Source of the DNA: Pinus tabuliformis
Lineage: Eukaryota > Streptophyta > Pinopsida > Pinales > Pinaceae
Reading direction: 5' to 3'
Assembly (NCBI GenBank): GCA_031772625.1
Contig: CM062816.1
Coordinates: forward strand, 832,326,071-832,390,070
Length of the DNA: 64,000 nt
The notes beneath the pieces were generated by a model. The model made no database searches. It saw nothing but the letters and a program-made list of their open reading frames with translations, and was not told where the DNA came from. Shown piece by piece: positions 44,467 through 54,786 of this stretch. Position 1 is the stretch's first letter. Each line of letters begins with the position of its first letter. Made by a program: the position numbers and the translations under genes.

Positions 44467-46420
44467 TAGGAATGGAGAGCAGGGATCCAGTTGTTGCTAA
44501 TTTTCCAACCTCCATCCCTATTCAGATTGTTACCATACTTCTCAATTTCTAAAGCCTCCCTGAACCTCCTATGGTGGAAGTGATCAATCTTGGCTAAGAC
44601 CTGAGAATCATCAATACATATGTGGTGTTTAGTATTAGACACATGCTCAGCTAAGGCAAATGAGCAAGATCTATTATGCCTAATATCTGTCGCGTGCTCT
44701 TAGATTCTTTGCTTGATGGAACAACCAATTTCTCCAATATAGGGTGTTCCACACGAGAAATGGACTAAGTAAACATCTTCATATCTTTGGGGTCAACATG
44801 ATCCTTGAATGACCTAAGGGAGCTTCAGATAGTGTTAAGGGGCTTAAAGGAAGCATGCACCTTATTCTTACTAAGAATGCATGTGATCTTGTCAATGGTT
44901 CCAAGAATGAAAGGAATATGCACGTAGTTAGCAAAATCAAGGGGATCCTTTTTTGGCTTAGGTCCGAGGCTAGCTTTTTGAAAATCTATGATACCTAGGT
45001 GCCTATTATAGCCATTATCTTCAAAAAGTTCAAGCAAATGGGATTTTTCACTTTCAAAGTGACTCTCATCAGAAATCCTTAGAGCCCTAGTAACTAGAGT
45101 GTTGAGAACACCAAATTTTTGAGGAGGATAGCGATGGGAACTTGCATGAAGGTATTTCTCAGTATGACTTTTTTACAATAAACTTGGTAAGAAAAGGTAC
45201 CATCCCCTTTTTTTAGAGATAAGTACATCCAGAAAGGGAAGACTACCATTGACCTCAGTCTCCATTGTAAACTTAATTGACTCAGATTGATTATTAAGAT
45301 GAGAAAGAAAAGAATCAAGTAAGTCACGCCCATGTAGCCAATCGATGAAGGTATAATCAACAAATATCTTCCAAATCTTAGGGTGAAGGGGGGTAGAGGC
45401 AAGGGATTTAGTTTCAAAGTCTTCCATGAACAAGTTCGCAACAATGGGAGAGAGTGGAGAACCCATAGCTACTCCACATGTTTGCTCATAGAATTCTCCT
45501 TGGAAACTAAAGAAAGTAGAGGTAAGGCAAAGACCAACCAACTTAGCAGTATCAGGATCGATGATGCGATTTATAACCTCCATAGCCTTATTAATGGGAA
45601 TATTAGTATAGAGAGAGACGACATCAAAGCTCACAAGAAAATCATCAGGGTCAATTTTACTACCCTTAAGTTCCTTAACAAAAGAAGTTGAGTCCTTAAC
45701 GAAGGATTCAGTACAGAAAACAAGGGGCTTAAGATTTTGAGCTAAGAACTTAGCAAGAAGATATGTGGGTCCTCCTATTGTATTGACAATAGGTCTAAGC
45801 GGAACCCCATTTTTGTGGACTTTGGGAAGCCCATAGATCCTAGGGGTGAGGGGGTTGCTAACAATAAGCTTCTTCTTCAGGGGGCTAGGGATATTACTAG
45901 AATTAATAGCATGAGCAACCTCATTAGAGATTTTCTTAATAGGGTTTTTATTTAATTTCCTATAGCTACCACTATTGAGGAGGTGATCCAACATTTTACT
46001 CTGGTAGTCAGTTTTATCAAGGATCACAACAGCTCCACCTTTATCGGCTTTAAGAACAACGACATCAGGGTCATTGTTCAAGGCTTTAAGGGCTTGAAAC
46101 TCTTGCTTAGATAGGTTTCTTTTTGGCGGCCTTGCTTTCTTAAGAATCATAGTGCAATCTTGCCTAATAGATTCTTTAATGTTATCGTGCAAGTCCTTAA
46201 TCCCAAATTCAATATTGCAAATAATATCTTCAAGAGGAATTTTTCTAGGAGAAAGAGCAAAATTCAGACCTTTCTCCAAAAGACGAAAAGTGGAAGAATC
46301 AAACTCTTTGCTGGAAAGATTAAAAACTTTTTTATTAAAATTATGGGAGTGAGAAACCAAATTATTAAAACCCTTATTATTACAAAAAGAACGCCTAAGC
46401 TGACAGCAATGAGGGGGTCA
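44467..46420 (-). pseudogene. Penelope-like element PLE1: RT plus GIY-YIG (inactive)
   Basis: A 395-codon frame (46360-45173) holds the PLE core: NLSSKEFDSSTFRLLEKGLNF at the start, KADKGGAVVILDK (RT1), PRIYGLPKVHKNGVPLRPIV, VSFDVVSLYTNIP (motif A), CGVAMGSPLSPIVANLFME (motif B), and FVDYT in place of FVDDT (motif C, one catalytic Asp lost). After a frame change near 45200 the C-terminus continues. A linker (45037-44825) follows. The GIY-YIG endonuclease part (about 44780-44480) is recognisable by comparison with PLE2 but has several stops. PLEs are telomerase-related retroelements that use the GIY-YIG nuclease for target-primed reverse transcription. The listed start is a TTG, and the homologous frame extends a little upstream (about 46420). 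Confidence 0.88.
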
Positions 46421-47640
46421 AAAATTATAAGAGGGGGATAGAAATTTACCAAGGTTATAAGAAATGGGAAAGGGATTGACCATTCTTGAGGGAGGGGTTG
46501 ACGGATTAGGAGAAGAGGGATGGGTCGGGAGTGGAGCAAGGGAATCGAGGGAGGAGCGGTTTACGCAGATCTGAGCAGGACTAAGCGATGTGCCGAAGCT
46601 GTGGGATATAAAAATATATCGGTAGGGGAGCGTTCCGCCTCAGAGGGAGGAAGGGGGCTTGGAAAAGGCACTCCGAGATTGGAGGGAGGGTTGGAGCACA
46701 AGCATGGAGCACCTGGCTCGGAGGTAAGGGATGACAGGGTTGAGGTCGCAAACGGAGGGTAGCAAGAGAGACGTGGCAGGGGATCGGAAGGAGAATAGTC
46801 ATAGATTGAAACCGAAGTAGGAGGGGAATCAAGCGAGCCATTCGATAAAGCGCTACATAGAGGAATCAACGACGAGCTCAAGGAGGGGCAGTCACGGGAG
46901 GAACAGGCATAAGGGAGGGGAATAGCAGGTTGATGAAAATCAATCCGGTAAGGCAAGGGAGAAAAAGAAGAAACAAATCGTTGGGGGGGGAAATGACAAG
47001 AGGAAGCCTGGGTAAATGCAACAAGGTTTCTACCATTGGAAGCCTTAATACCCGAAAACTCAAAAAAATGGAAATATTATGAGCAGCAGATGTGATTGCA
47101 ACAAGGGAATTCTTCGGAGAGGAATGAGAAGAAGAAACAATTAAATTCTTATCAGAGGAAACCCATGAGCGGAGGGCAGAAACTTGACCATTTCGAATCT
47201 TGCTCATGGAGGAGGTTGAATGCAATGAAGACCTGAACGAATGAGGAAGGCGCTCATCCTAAAGTTTCAAAAAAATCATTGACTACTTTCTTTTAGAGTT
47301 TTCTTCCAATCGATTGGCCTTCACGGCGATGCATGCATCAATCTTAATCCAAAGATGAGAAGAAAAAACCTTCACTAGATATAGATGCAAATAAAATAAC
47401 CTCTGCGAGGATAGATCTAGAACCCTCTGTAACCTGTGAATCTCAGAGCACAAAAGAGATAAACTGGATTTTAAAAAAATGTGAAAAATCCTACCATTAT
47501 TCAACCGATGATTTATTCTAGCAAAAACAGGAATAATTGAAGCATCTCTACACCTTTTTAAAAAAGTTAGATCAAACCTCCTCTTTGAAACCTACAAACG
47601 CAAATGTTCAAAAATTTGAACTTTATCAACAAATTCCCTT
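46421..47640 (-). other. 5' region of PLE1
   Basis: GC-richer DNA between the RT gene and the terminal repeat. Several overlapping minus frames (46956-46561, 47225-46878, 47504-47283) are Ser/Pro/Leu-rich without recognisable domains. It could be a decayed upstream ORF or a long leader. Nothing firm can be called. Confidence 0.35.
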
Positions 47641-48340
47641 CTGTGTAGGGCTAATTTTTATGAGTTTAGACTTCTGTGATCCATAATGTTTAGATGAAAA
47701 CTTTTTCGGAGAGATCACATCGAATATTTTCTTGGAGCCAATGTTTCGAACCCTCTAGTGTGATTCATCATTACGGCAAAGGTGGAGTACCTAATATGAC
47801 ATTAATAATATATATAGGTGGAGAAGCTTCAAAAAAATCAAGGAAAAACAAATTGATTCTTTAGAGAGTCAAAAAATAAAAATGAAAATAAAACTAAAAC
47901 ATTAAAAAGTCAAAGTAAAATGAAAATAAAAATAATAACTACATGATAATTCAAACGTTCAAAGAAATCCTCATAAATTGAAATAAAATTGGAAAGTAAA
48001 GAATATATAAAAATATAAAGATGAAATGCTAAAATTATGGAATAAATAAAGAAAGTCAAAAACAAAATTAATGAGTAATACAAATTTAACAATATCTAAC
48101 AATTCTATATAAAATGAAAGGAAGACAAAAAATAAAAATTAATGAAAAATACAATTTTAACATTATCTACCAATAATATATATATAAACCAAATAAATGA
48201 ACTTTAACGATCTAAAAATATAATAGATAATCAAAGGAAACCAATTATTATAAAATTTCAAGGAATCCTAAAAAAAAATCATTATACAAATAAATAGAAA
48301 TGATCATAACATAAATCAAAAGAAAATCCCAACAAAATCT
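47641..48340 (-). repeat. Shared PLE terminal repeat between PLE2 and PLE1
   Basis: Read on the minus strand this lies downstream of the PLE2 GIY-YIG gene and upstream of PLE1. It contains gagtttagacttctgtgatc (also the 3' end of the small PLE at 54250-54280), a degenerate hammerhead at about 47735-47780, and AT-rich blocks matching 39762-40027 and 44130-44460. Tandem PLE copies sharing one terminal repeat are a known arrangement for this class. Confidence 0.75.
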
Positions 48341-48344
48341 AGGA

Positions 48345-49879
48345 ATGGAGAGCAGGGATTCAATTGCTGCTAATTTTCCAACCTTCATCCCTATTCAGAT
48401 TGTTACCATGCTTCTCAATTTCTAAAGCCTCCCTGAACTTCCTATGATGGAAGTGATCAATCTTGGCTAAAACCCGGGAATCCTCAATACATATGTGGTG
48501 TTTAGTATTAGATGCATGCTCAGCTAAGGCAGGGGAGCAAGATCTATTATGCCTAATATTTGTCGTGTGCTCTTGGATTCTTTGCTTCATGGAACAACAA
48601 GTTTCTCCAATATAGGGTGTTCTACACGAGCAAGGGACTAAGTAAACACCTTTCATATCTTTGGGTTCAACATGATACTTGATTGACCTAAGGGAGCTTC
48701 AGATAGTGTTGAGGGGATTAAAGGAAGCAAGCACCTTATTCTTACTAAAAATGCATGTGATCTTGTCAGTGGTTCCGAGAATGAAAAGAAGATGCACGCA
48801 GTTAGCAACATCGGGGGGATATTTTTTGGATTAGGTCCTAGGCTAGATTTTTTAAAAGCTTTGAGACCTAGGTGCCTATTATAGCCATTATCTTCAAAAA
48901 CTTCAAGCAGATGGGATTTTTCACTTTCAAAGTAACTCTCATCAGAAATCCTCAGAGCCTTAGTGGCTAGAGTGTTGAGAACACCAAAATTTTTAGGAGG
49001 ATAGTGATGGGAACTTGCATAAAGGTATTTCTCAGTATGAGTTTTTTAATGATAAACTTGGTGAGAAAAAGGTGTCATCCCCTTTTTTAGAGATAAGTAC
49101 ATCCATGAAGAGAAGACTACCATTGACCTCAGTCTCCATTGTAAACTTAATTGACTCAGATTGACTATTAAGATGAGAAAGAAAAGAATCAAGTATGTCA
49201 CGCCCATGTGGCCAATCGATGAAGGTATCATCAACAAATCTCTTCTGAATCTTAGGGCGAAGGGGGGTAGAGGAAAGGGATTTAGTTTCAAAGTATTCCA
49301 TGAACAAGTTTGCAACAATAGAAGAGAGTGGAGAACCCATAGCTACTCCACATGTTTACTCATAGAATTCTCCTTGGAAACTAAATAAAGTAGATGTAAG
49401 GCAAAGACAGACCAACTTAGCAGTATCAGGATTGGTGATGCAATTTATAACATCCATAGCCTTATTGATGGGAATATTAGTATTGAGAGAGAAGACATCA
49501 AAGCTCACAAGAAAATCATCAGGGTCATTTTTACTACCCTTAAGTTTCTTAACAAAAGAAGTTGAGACCTTAATGAAGGATTCAGTACGGCCAACAAGGG
49601 GCTTAATATTTTGAGCTAATAACTTAACAAGAAGATACGTGGGTCCTCCTATTGTACTGACAATATGTCTAAGTGGAACCCCATAGATCCTAGGGATGAG
49701 GGGGTTGCTAACAATAAGCTTCTTCTTCAAGGGGCTAGGGATATTACTAGAATTAATAGCACAAGCAACCTCATTCGAGATTTTCTTAATAGGGGTTTTA
49801 TTTAATTTCCTATAGCTACCACTATTGAGGAGGTGATCCAACATTTTGCTCTCATAGCCAATTTTATCAAGGATCACAA
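48345..49879 (-). pseudogene. Penelope-like element PLE2, 5'-truncated
   Basis: The RT frame (49877-49032) starts within RT1 (ILDKIGYESKMLDHLL), lacks eight residues of the PKVHKNG block, and has VSFDVFSLNTNIP (motif A). A TAA replaces Gln at 49356-49358 before TCGVAMGSPLSSIVANLFME (motif B), and the catalytic FVDDT is intact. A frameshift follows near 49090. The GIY-YIG domain is open at 48656-48360: GVYLVPCS, PYIGETCCSMKQRIQEH and HHRKFREALEIEKH with the conserved Glu. The left part of the gene is missing; at 49880 the host LTR resumes. Confidence 0.88.
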
Positions 49880-50095
49880 CATATTACCAAATGCATAATA
49901 CCTGCTATGGCAGGCATAATAAAGTACAATCTATGAATAGGTGGTATGTATTGTTTCTATTAAATAATGTACAATATATGAATAGGTGGCATTTTAATTT
50001 TTTTTGTTTTTTTAAATTATATATTTCAGACTCACAATTCCAATTATAACTCCATAAAAATGGTCATTTCAATGTACTTAACTAGTAGAAATTTA
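49880..50095 (-). repeat. 5' LTR of element C, second segment
   Basis: Aligns with 2611-2835. Its last 15 bases, actagtagaaattta (50081-50095), are the left target duplicate of the next insertion. Confidence 0.65.
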
Positions 50096-50222
50096 CCCCC
50101 AGATGCGGGTGAGGGCACGTCACACAGGGACGAGCCACATGCCCAGCATGTGCCGCCCCGTGCTAGCAATATAGAGTAATGGGTCTCCGCCGCCAGGGGA
50201 TTTGGTTTAGCTGCCCAAGCTC

Positions 50223-51221
50223 TTGGCATTCAATGCCGAGCAGGGTGAAACGATGGGGAGGCAGAGCGCAGTTAATGCATGCTCGTTTCGAGGTTTTGCT
50301 GCGAGTCTTCAAGGGGAAGGCAGAGCACTACAAATTCATAGGCATGGTGAGGCAGGGGTGTTGCAGGTTCAGAAGGAAGCTGATCGGGTGGGCGCTCCAC
50401 CACCTCGCAAGGCAGTCACAGTACTCTGTAGCTGCTACTCAGGGGAATGTCTCGGGTGGAAGCGGCACATTCAGGACAATTGGGATAAATTGGAGGCGAG
50501 GCGGTCATCCTGTGCGTGGTCTGTGGCAAAGTCCTGCTCTGAAGCCGTTTTTCCTGTGCGTGGTCTGTGGCAAAGTCCGCTCTGTGATTGTTCTTACATC
50601 ACAATTCAGATACTGCAATCCTTCAGCAGTCTCCACGGGGATCTCAATTCCTCGAAAGCGGTCCGGGAACAAGAGAAAGGCGGCGGGGAGTCCATGGCCA
50701 AATTGCGAGAAAGGCAAGCGAGCAGAAGGGGACCTGGGCGAGGTGCGTCCTCACGCCACCCTGCAGCAGATGAGCACCACCATTGTTGCTGCTGCTACTG
50801 CCATAGGAGGGCGAGAGCCACACCAATTCAGGCCGAGCAGTTCATGGAGGTTGGCAGCTCAAGTGAAGGTGAGCCAGTGCTTCCAGCCTTCGGCTCAGTC
50901 GTCTTCACCTTGGGCAGTTCGAAGGATAATTCGGGTATCAATGCTCATATCTCGGTACTCTTTACTAAGGCTCCTGAGGGAAATGAGAGAGGGAAGCAAC
51001 CAGTTTCGGCTGAGCCACTTCAAGAAGGCTTGGGGGAGGAGAGTCCCGTGCTGCAGCCACCTATCGAAGCCGGCACCTCTGGGAAAGAGATCCAGCAATC
51101 CCCTCCCAATCCTCCGGAGCAGGCACCTCAGAACATTGCAAAGGGTCCAATGGACTTGTGGGCAGGGATGCCTGAGGGCCAAGGCTGGAGCTATATCTAC
51201 GAGGAAGAGCCCGAAGACTAA
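50223..51221 (+). CDS. Unrecognised Cys- and Pro-rich protein of the retroinsertion
   Basis: A 332-codon frame. It has Cys-rich patches (CSCYSGECLGWKRH at about residues 69-82, and a run of four Cys), a Gln/Pro/Glu-rich second half, and an acidic C-terminus, GWSYIYEEEPED. No domain is recognised; the first Cys patch faintly recalls a zinc knuckle. A 495-codon frame (50179-51666) overlaps it in another register. High GC makes long frames likely by chance, so which is real, if either, is open. I favour this one because it ends before a plausible 3' UTR and its tail looks like normal protein. Confidence 0.35.
   Translation: MAFNAEQGETMGRQSAVNACSFRGFAASLQGEGRALQIHRHGEAGVLQVQKEADRVGAPPPRKAVTVLCSCYSGECLGWKRHIQDNWDKLEARRSSCAWSVAKSCSEAVFPVRGLWQSPLCDCSYITIQILQSFSSLHGDLNSSKAVREQEKGGGESMAKLRERQASRRGPGRGASSRHPAADEHHHCCCCYCHRRARATPIQAEQFMEVGSSSEGEPVLPAFGSVVFTLGSSKDNSGINAHISVLFTKAPEGNERGKQPVSAEPLQEGLGEESPVLQPPIEAGTSGKEIQQSPPNPPEQAPQNIAKGPMDLWAGMPEGQGWSYIYEEEPED
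50508..50578 (+). repeat. 27-bp direct repeat inside the retroinsertion
   Basis: A perfect 27-bp word starting tcctgtgcgtggtctgtggc occurs at 50508-50534 and 50552-50578. The spacing is 44 bp, so the two copies are in different reading frames. Confidence 0.85.
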
Positions 51222-51510
51222 TCCCCAGAAGCGATCTCCGGCATACTCCCTTCTCTCTCAGCACCGGTCTAAATCAAAGGTCTCAGCGGGTATTTGGATT
51301 CTGTTCGTTACTGTGTTTACTACTGTGTTTGTTAATTTCAGTTATTCATTTTGTCATGTAATGTCAGTCACGCGTCTGGACAAGTTTCACTGCAAGTTTT
51401 TTGGATGGAAGCCCCTGCGTGGGCCGTCTCGTCACTGTCTAGCACAATGTTGTTCCATGTTCGACTATAGTCATGTCATTGTCATTTTGGTCTTTGCTTT
51501 AGTAAGCTTG

Positions 51511-51590
51511 GTAAGTCCTGTAGATGCTGCCCCTGCGAGGGAGTATTTTGGTAAGTCCTGTAGATGCTGCCCCTGCGAGGGAGTATTTTG
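51511..51590 (+). repeat. Perfect 40-bp tandem duplication
   Basis: The unit beginning gtaagtcctgtagatgctgc is present twice head to tail (51511-51550 and 51551-51590) without a mismatch. Each unit starts with gtaagt after a G, a consensus-like 5' splice site. It lies in the 3' part of the retroinsertion. Confidence 0.9.
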
Positions 51591-51710
51591 TGTCAAACTA
51601 TGCTTTCCAAGGCGCCACAGTTGGCCCTGGTTGGCCTGTCTCTCAGCATGTAAAGTTTACCTGTAAATACTATATAATATACTAGATAGTCTTTTACCGA
51701 GAAAAAAAAA

Positions 51711-52290
51711 ACTAGTAGAAATTTACAAATAATGAATTTCATAAAATACAAAAAATATTTTTATTTAAAAAAATAGAATTAATATGATTATTTTTAAAAA
51801 CTTCAAAAAACTTTATTACAAAATAGAAAATTATTAAAAGTCATATTAGTTTGACTAGCAACCAATTACAATATAACTCACTTCGGCACGTATAATAATA
51901 ATACTTTATCTATTAACTCTATATATATTATTATATTAATAATAAATAATTATTCCTAATTTTACACTGATATTCTATTTAAAGTTAGTCCAAAGAAAAT
52001 GTTAATATTAACCTAATATATACATAACATCAATCTAAATTAAAATATTCTAATCTATTATATCTAAATTAATTTAATGTTTCATAAATTATATTATGCT
52101 ATGATATCAATATAAAAATCTAGTTCTAATACTAAAAGGTTTCTAATACACTATTCTACACCTATAGTGTTTTTACCTTTTACTACAATATTAAATTAGA
52201 TTAATGCAAAGCTAACTCTACAATCAATGTCAAACTACATTATTATTAAATAATTAAAGACACAAATTAATGTACAACAATATACAATTC
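51711..52290 (-). repeat. 5' LTR of element C, third segment
   Basis: Aligns with 2822-3030 joined to 8223-8605, that is, the sequence as it was before element A inserted. It ends with atatacaattc (52280-52290), the left target duplicate of the next PLE. No gene. Confidence 0.7.
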
Positions 52291-52320
52291 TGGATTTAAA
52301 ACCTCTGTGGTTTATTTCTT

Positions 52321-52373
52321 TTGACTTAGTTACCGGAGAATCCACAATAAGAACCATTTTCTGCCAACGTTTC
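52321..52373 (+). repeat. Inverted terminal segment of PLE3, left
   Basis: Reverse complement of 63573-63625 with one mismatch noticed. Read on the minus strand it continues into a degenerate hammerhead-like stretch (GGATCCC...GGGATTTGAAACG) at about 52366-52405. Confidence 0.85.
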
Positions 52374-52804
52374 AAATCCCAACCGGGATCCATAATAAGG
52401 ACAACTTGAATGTTTGATAGAAGAAGAGCTTAATTGAAAGATTAAATAATAATGAGGGAGTAAATTGAGATGAATGTCGGCTCTCTTGTTTTGAATAATA
52501 ATTTTTTATTAATTTTTTATGATATGTAGACTCTTTTTAATGATGAGTTAATTAATTGATTTAAATTAATATAAATTATTATTATGTTGATCATTATCAT
52601 AATTAAAAATTAATATTAATTTTAATTTTAATTAATTAATTATAATATTTTAATAATTAGTTACTTTTAATTTAATATGATAATTATTATTAATATTATT
52701 ATTATTAATATAATAATTATTAATAATAATTAGTATTATAATAATTAATAATAATAATTAGTATTAATGATTGTAAGAGGTTTCAGCAAAATCACATAGA
52801 GAAT

Positions 52805-52860
52805 CATTTGTCGACGCGTTTCGAACCAACTAGTGTGGTTCATCGTCAGGGCAAGTTGAG
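52805..52860 (-). ncRNA. Hammerhead ribozyme motif, left arm of the small PLE
   Basis: On the minus strand the full core is present: CUGACGA (complement of 52843-52849), a five-base-pair stem II GAACC/GGUUC with loop ACACUAGUU, GAAAC, a minimal helix III closed around GC, then GUC (complement of 52813-52815), the expected cleavage triplet, then GACAA. Stem I is UUGCC against GACAA with one mismatch. Very short helix III hammerheads in PLE terminal repeats are known. Activity is not shown by sequence alone. Confidence 0.8.
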
Positions 52861-53194
52861 GAACAAATCTGAGCGATCCGTTAAATAGAGTATGCAGGGC
52901 CTCCAACGGCTATATGAATATGCAACGGTTAAAAAGACCTCTAACGGTTAATATATATATTATTCTTATTATTAATATTATTTAATTAATTAATTACTTG
53001 CTTATTTATTTTATTTTATTTTTACAGTAATAATACTGTATTATATTATTATATTAACTTCTAGCTAATATTACTAAATTAATTTTAAATTAAAATTTTT
53101 GAATATTATTATCACTAATAGATTAGGGTAATTTATATTTTATTTTTATATTCTATTATTATTATTATTATTAATTGGTCGCTCAATTAATCAA

Positions 53195-53437
53195 AGGATT
53201 AGTGAGCATGCAACAGACTTGAGGCATGGTAGGGCCAAGTCCTCAGCCCTTGCTAAGCATGCTGAGAAAACTAAACATCAAGTCTGTATCGAAGAGGCTC
53301 AAGTTATCGCAAGAGTGACGCAATTTCACCATCGTAAATTGAGGGAAGCCCTTGAGATCGAGAAAAGACCTTTGAATCTCAATAGGGATGACGGCTGGAG
53401 GATTAGTAGGTGTTGGATCCCAGCCCTTTTACCTTAG
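53195..53437 (+). pseudogene. GIY-YIG endonuclease C-terminus of the small PLE
   Basis: An open stretch reading RHGRAKSSALAKHAEKTKHQ, then HHRKLREALEIEKR with the conserved Glu, and LNLNRDDGWRIS at the end. It aligns with the C-terminal half of the PLE2 domain (HHRKFREALEIEKH, NLNRDEGWKIS). The GIY and YIG motifs and the whole RT are missing through 5' truncation. Confidence 0.82.
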
Positions 53438-53830
53438 CCTCTTCTTCGCCTGACCCCTCTCGGTTTGTTTAGCTGGTCATTGTTTTCTCTTGATATCATT
53501 GGTTCAGTAATAGTAATATCTCTCTTTTAATTATTCCCCCTAGACCTGGTTTTTTAATAATTAACTATTGCAATTTTATTCATTTCGCTCATATATTAAA
53601 AAATAAAAATAAAAATAAAAATAAATAAATAAATAAATTAGAATAATAATAATTTTACCTGAGACTAATATTAGTAATATTAGTTGGAAATTAATATTAT
53701 AATATTAGCTTGGAGTTAATCTTATAATATTACTAAAGGTTATTACAATAATATGACTATTAATGACAATATTTTAATAATTTTGATATAAAAAAAATAA
53801 AAATAAATAAATAAATAAATAAATAATAAA
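53438..53830. other. PLE 3' region and AT-rich simple repeats
   Basis: No gene. Includes A/T microsatellite runs such as repeated aaat units near 53605-53640 and 53800-53825. Confidence 0.6.
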
Positions 53831-54164
53831 AATTAATAATAATAATAATAATAGAATATAAAAATAAAATATAAATTACCCTAATCTATTAGTGATAATA
53901 ATATTCAAAAATTTTAATTTAAAATTAATTTAGTAATATTAGCTAGAAGTTAATATAATAATATAATACAATATTATTACTGTAAAAAATAAAATAAAAT
54001 AAATAAGCAAGTAATTAATTAATTAAATAATATTAATAATAAGAATAATATATATATTAACCGTTAGAGGTCTTTTTAACCGTTGCATATTCATATAGCC
54101 GTTCATATAGCCGTTGGAGGCCCTGCATACTCTATTTAACGAATCGCTTAGATTTGTTCCTCAA

Positions 54165-54216
54165 CTTGTCTTGACGATGAACCACACTAGTTGGTTCGAA
54201 ACGCGTCGACAAATGA
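54165..54216 (+). ncRNA. Hammerhead ribozyme motif, right arm of the small PLE
   Basis: Same fold on the plus strand. Stem I is a perfect UUGUC/GACAA, stem II is GAACC/GGUUC, and GAAAC, helix III and GUC are intact. The core reads UUGACGA instead of CUGACGA, so the conserved C that pairs with the catalytic G is U. This arm and the left arm have complementary defects, which points to a fully active ancestor. Confidence 0.75.
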
Positions 54217-54293
54217 TTCTCTATGTGATTTTGCTGAAACCTCTTACAATCAAGTATGGATCACAGAAGTCTAAACTCTCTAGTATTAATGAT

Positions 54294-54563
54294 ATTCATA
54301 TGGATCATAATTAATATTAATAATATTAATCCTAGTATATTGAATTAATATTTAATATCTATTATATATAATATATGTTAGTACAATTTTTATTATTAAT
54401 ATATTTTAAGAATAAGTTACTTTTTAATTAATAAAGTAATTATTATTAATGTTAATGGTAAATATTATTATTATTAATAATTATTATTTATTAATATAAT
54501 AATTAATAATAATAATTAGTAGTAATAATATTCATATTGATCATAATTAATATTGATAATATT
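54294..54563. other. AT-rich PLE3 terminal sequence
   Basis: TA-rich DNA with no gene. Its end aatattgataatatt (54549-54563) is the left target duplicate of the LINE. Confidence 0.6.
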
Positions 54564-54786
54564 TTTTTTTAACATGATCGGGTACTTATATATTATAAAA
54601 ACTGTTGGGAGCCAAGTCCTGTTACATATGTAAGGAGAAATAGATAAGGAGAAGTCCAAAAGGGGTACGCAGACCCTGACTTCTTATAGGAAAACTTGAG
54701 TAGAACAGATTGAAAAAGAAAACGGCTGTATAGCCTTACAAACAGACCTGCGAGAAGACAAAATTTACTAGTCATTAGGCAGATTG

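Larger units (their letters stand above)
50096..51710 (+). mobile_element. Polyadenylated 1.6-kb retroinsertion with 15-bp TSD (half-LINE-like)
   Basis: Flanked by perfect copies of actagtagaaattta (50081-50095 and 51711-51725) and ending in ccgag plus nine A. The tail and target duplication show LINE-type target-primed insertion. It is GC-rich, in contrast to the AT-rich host. It contains one long frame (50223-51221) and a 490-bp 3' part but no RT. The layout (leader, one ORF, 3' UTR, poly(A)) resembles ORF1-only LINE derivatives. A processed host transcript is the alternative. Confidence 0.8.
52772..54280 (+). mobile_element. Small PLE (family B) with inverted terminal repeats and hammerheads
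   Basis: Flanked by perfect 13-bp target duplicates tagtattaatgat (52759-52771 and 54281-54293). Inverted arms of about 400 bp (52772-53176 and 53831-54249) surround a GIY-YIG gene remnant. The right arm has a 12-bp duplication (catatagccgtt twice) that the left arm lacks. The 3' end, atggatcacagaagtctaaa, is shared with family C PLEs. This is a 5'-truncated PLE with one terminal repeat inverted, a structure known for the class. Confidence 0.88.

Noticed and set aside
50179..51666. 495-codon frame in the retroinsertion
   Set aside because: It runs through the 40-bp duplication into the 3' tail and is Arg/Ser/Cys-rich as expected for a chance frame in GC-rich DNA. The 332-codon frame is preferred, with low confidence.
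53440..54250. Inverted repeat at 52772-54250 as a MITE or DNA transposon
   Set aside because: The core encodes a GIY-YIG fragment and the arms carry hammerhead motifs. The 13-bp target duplicate and the 3' end shared with other PLEs show it is a Penelope-like retroelement.
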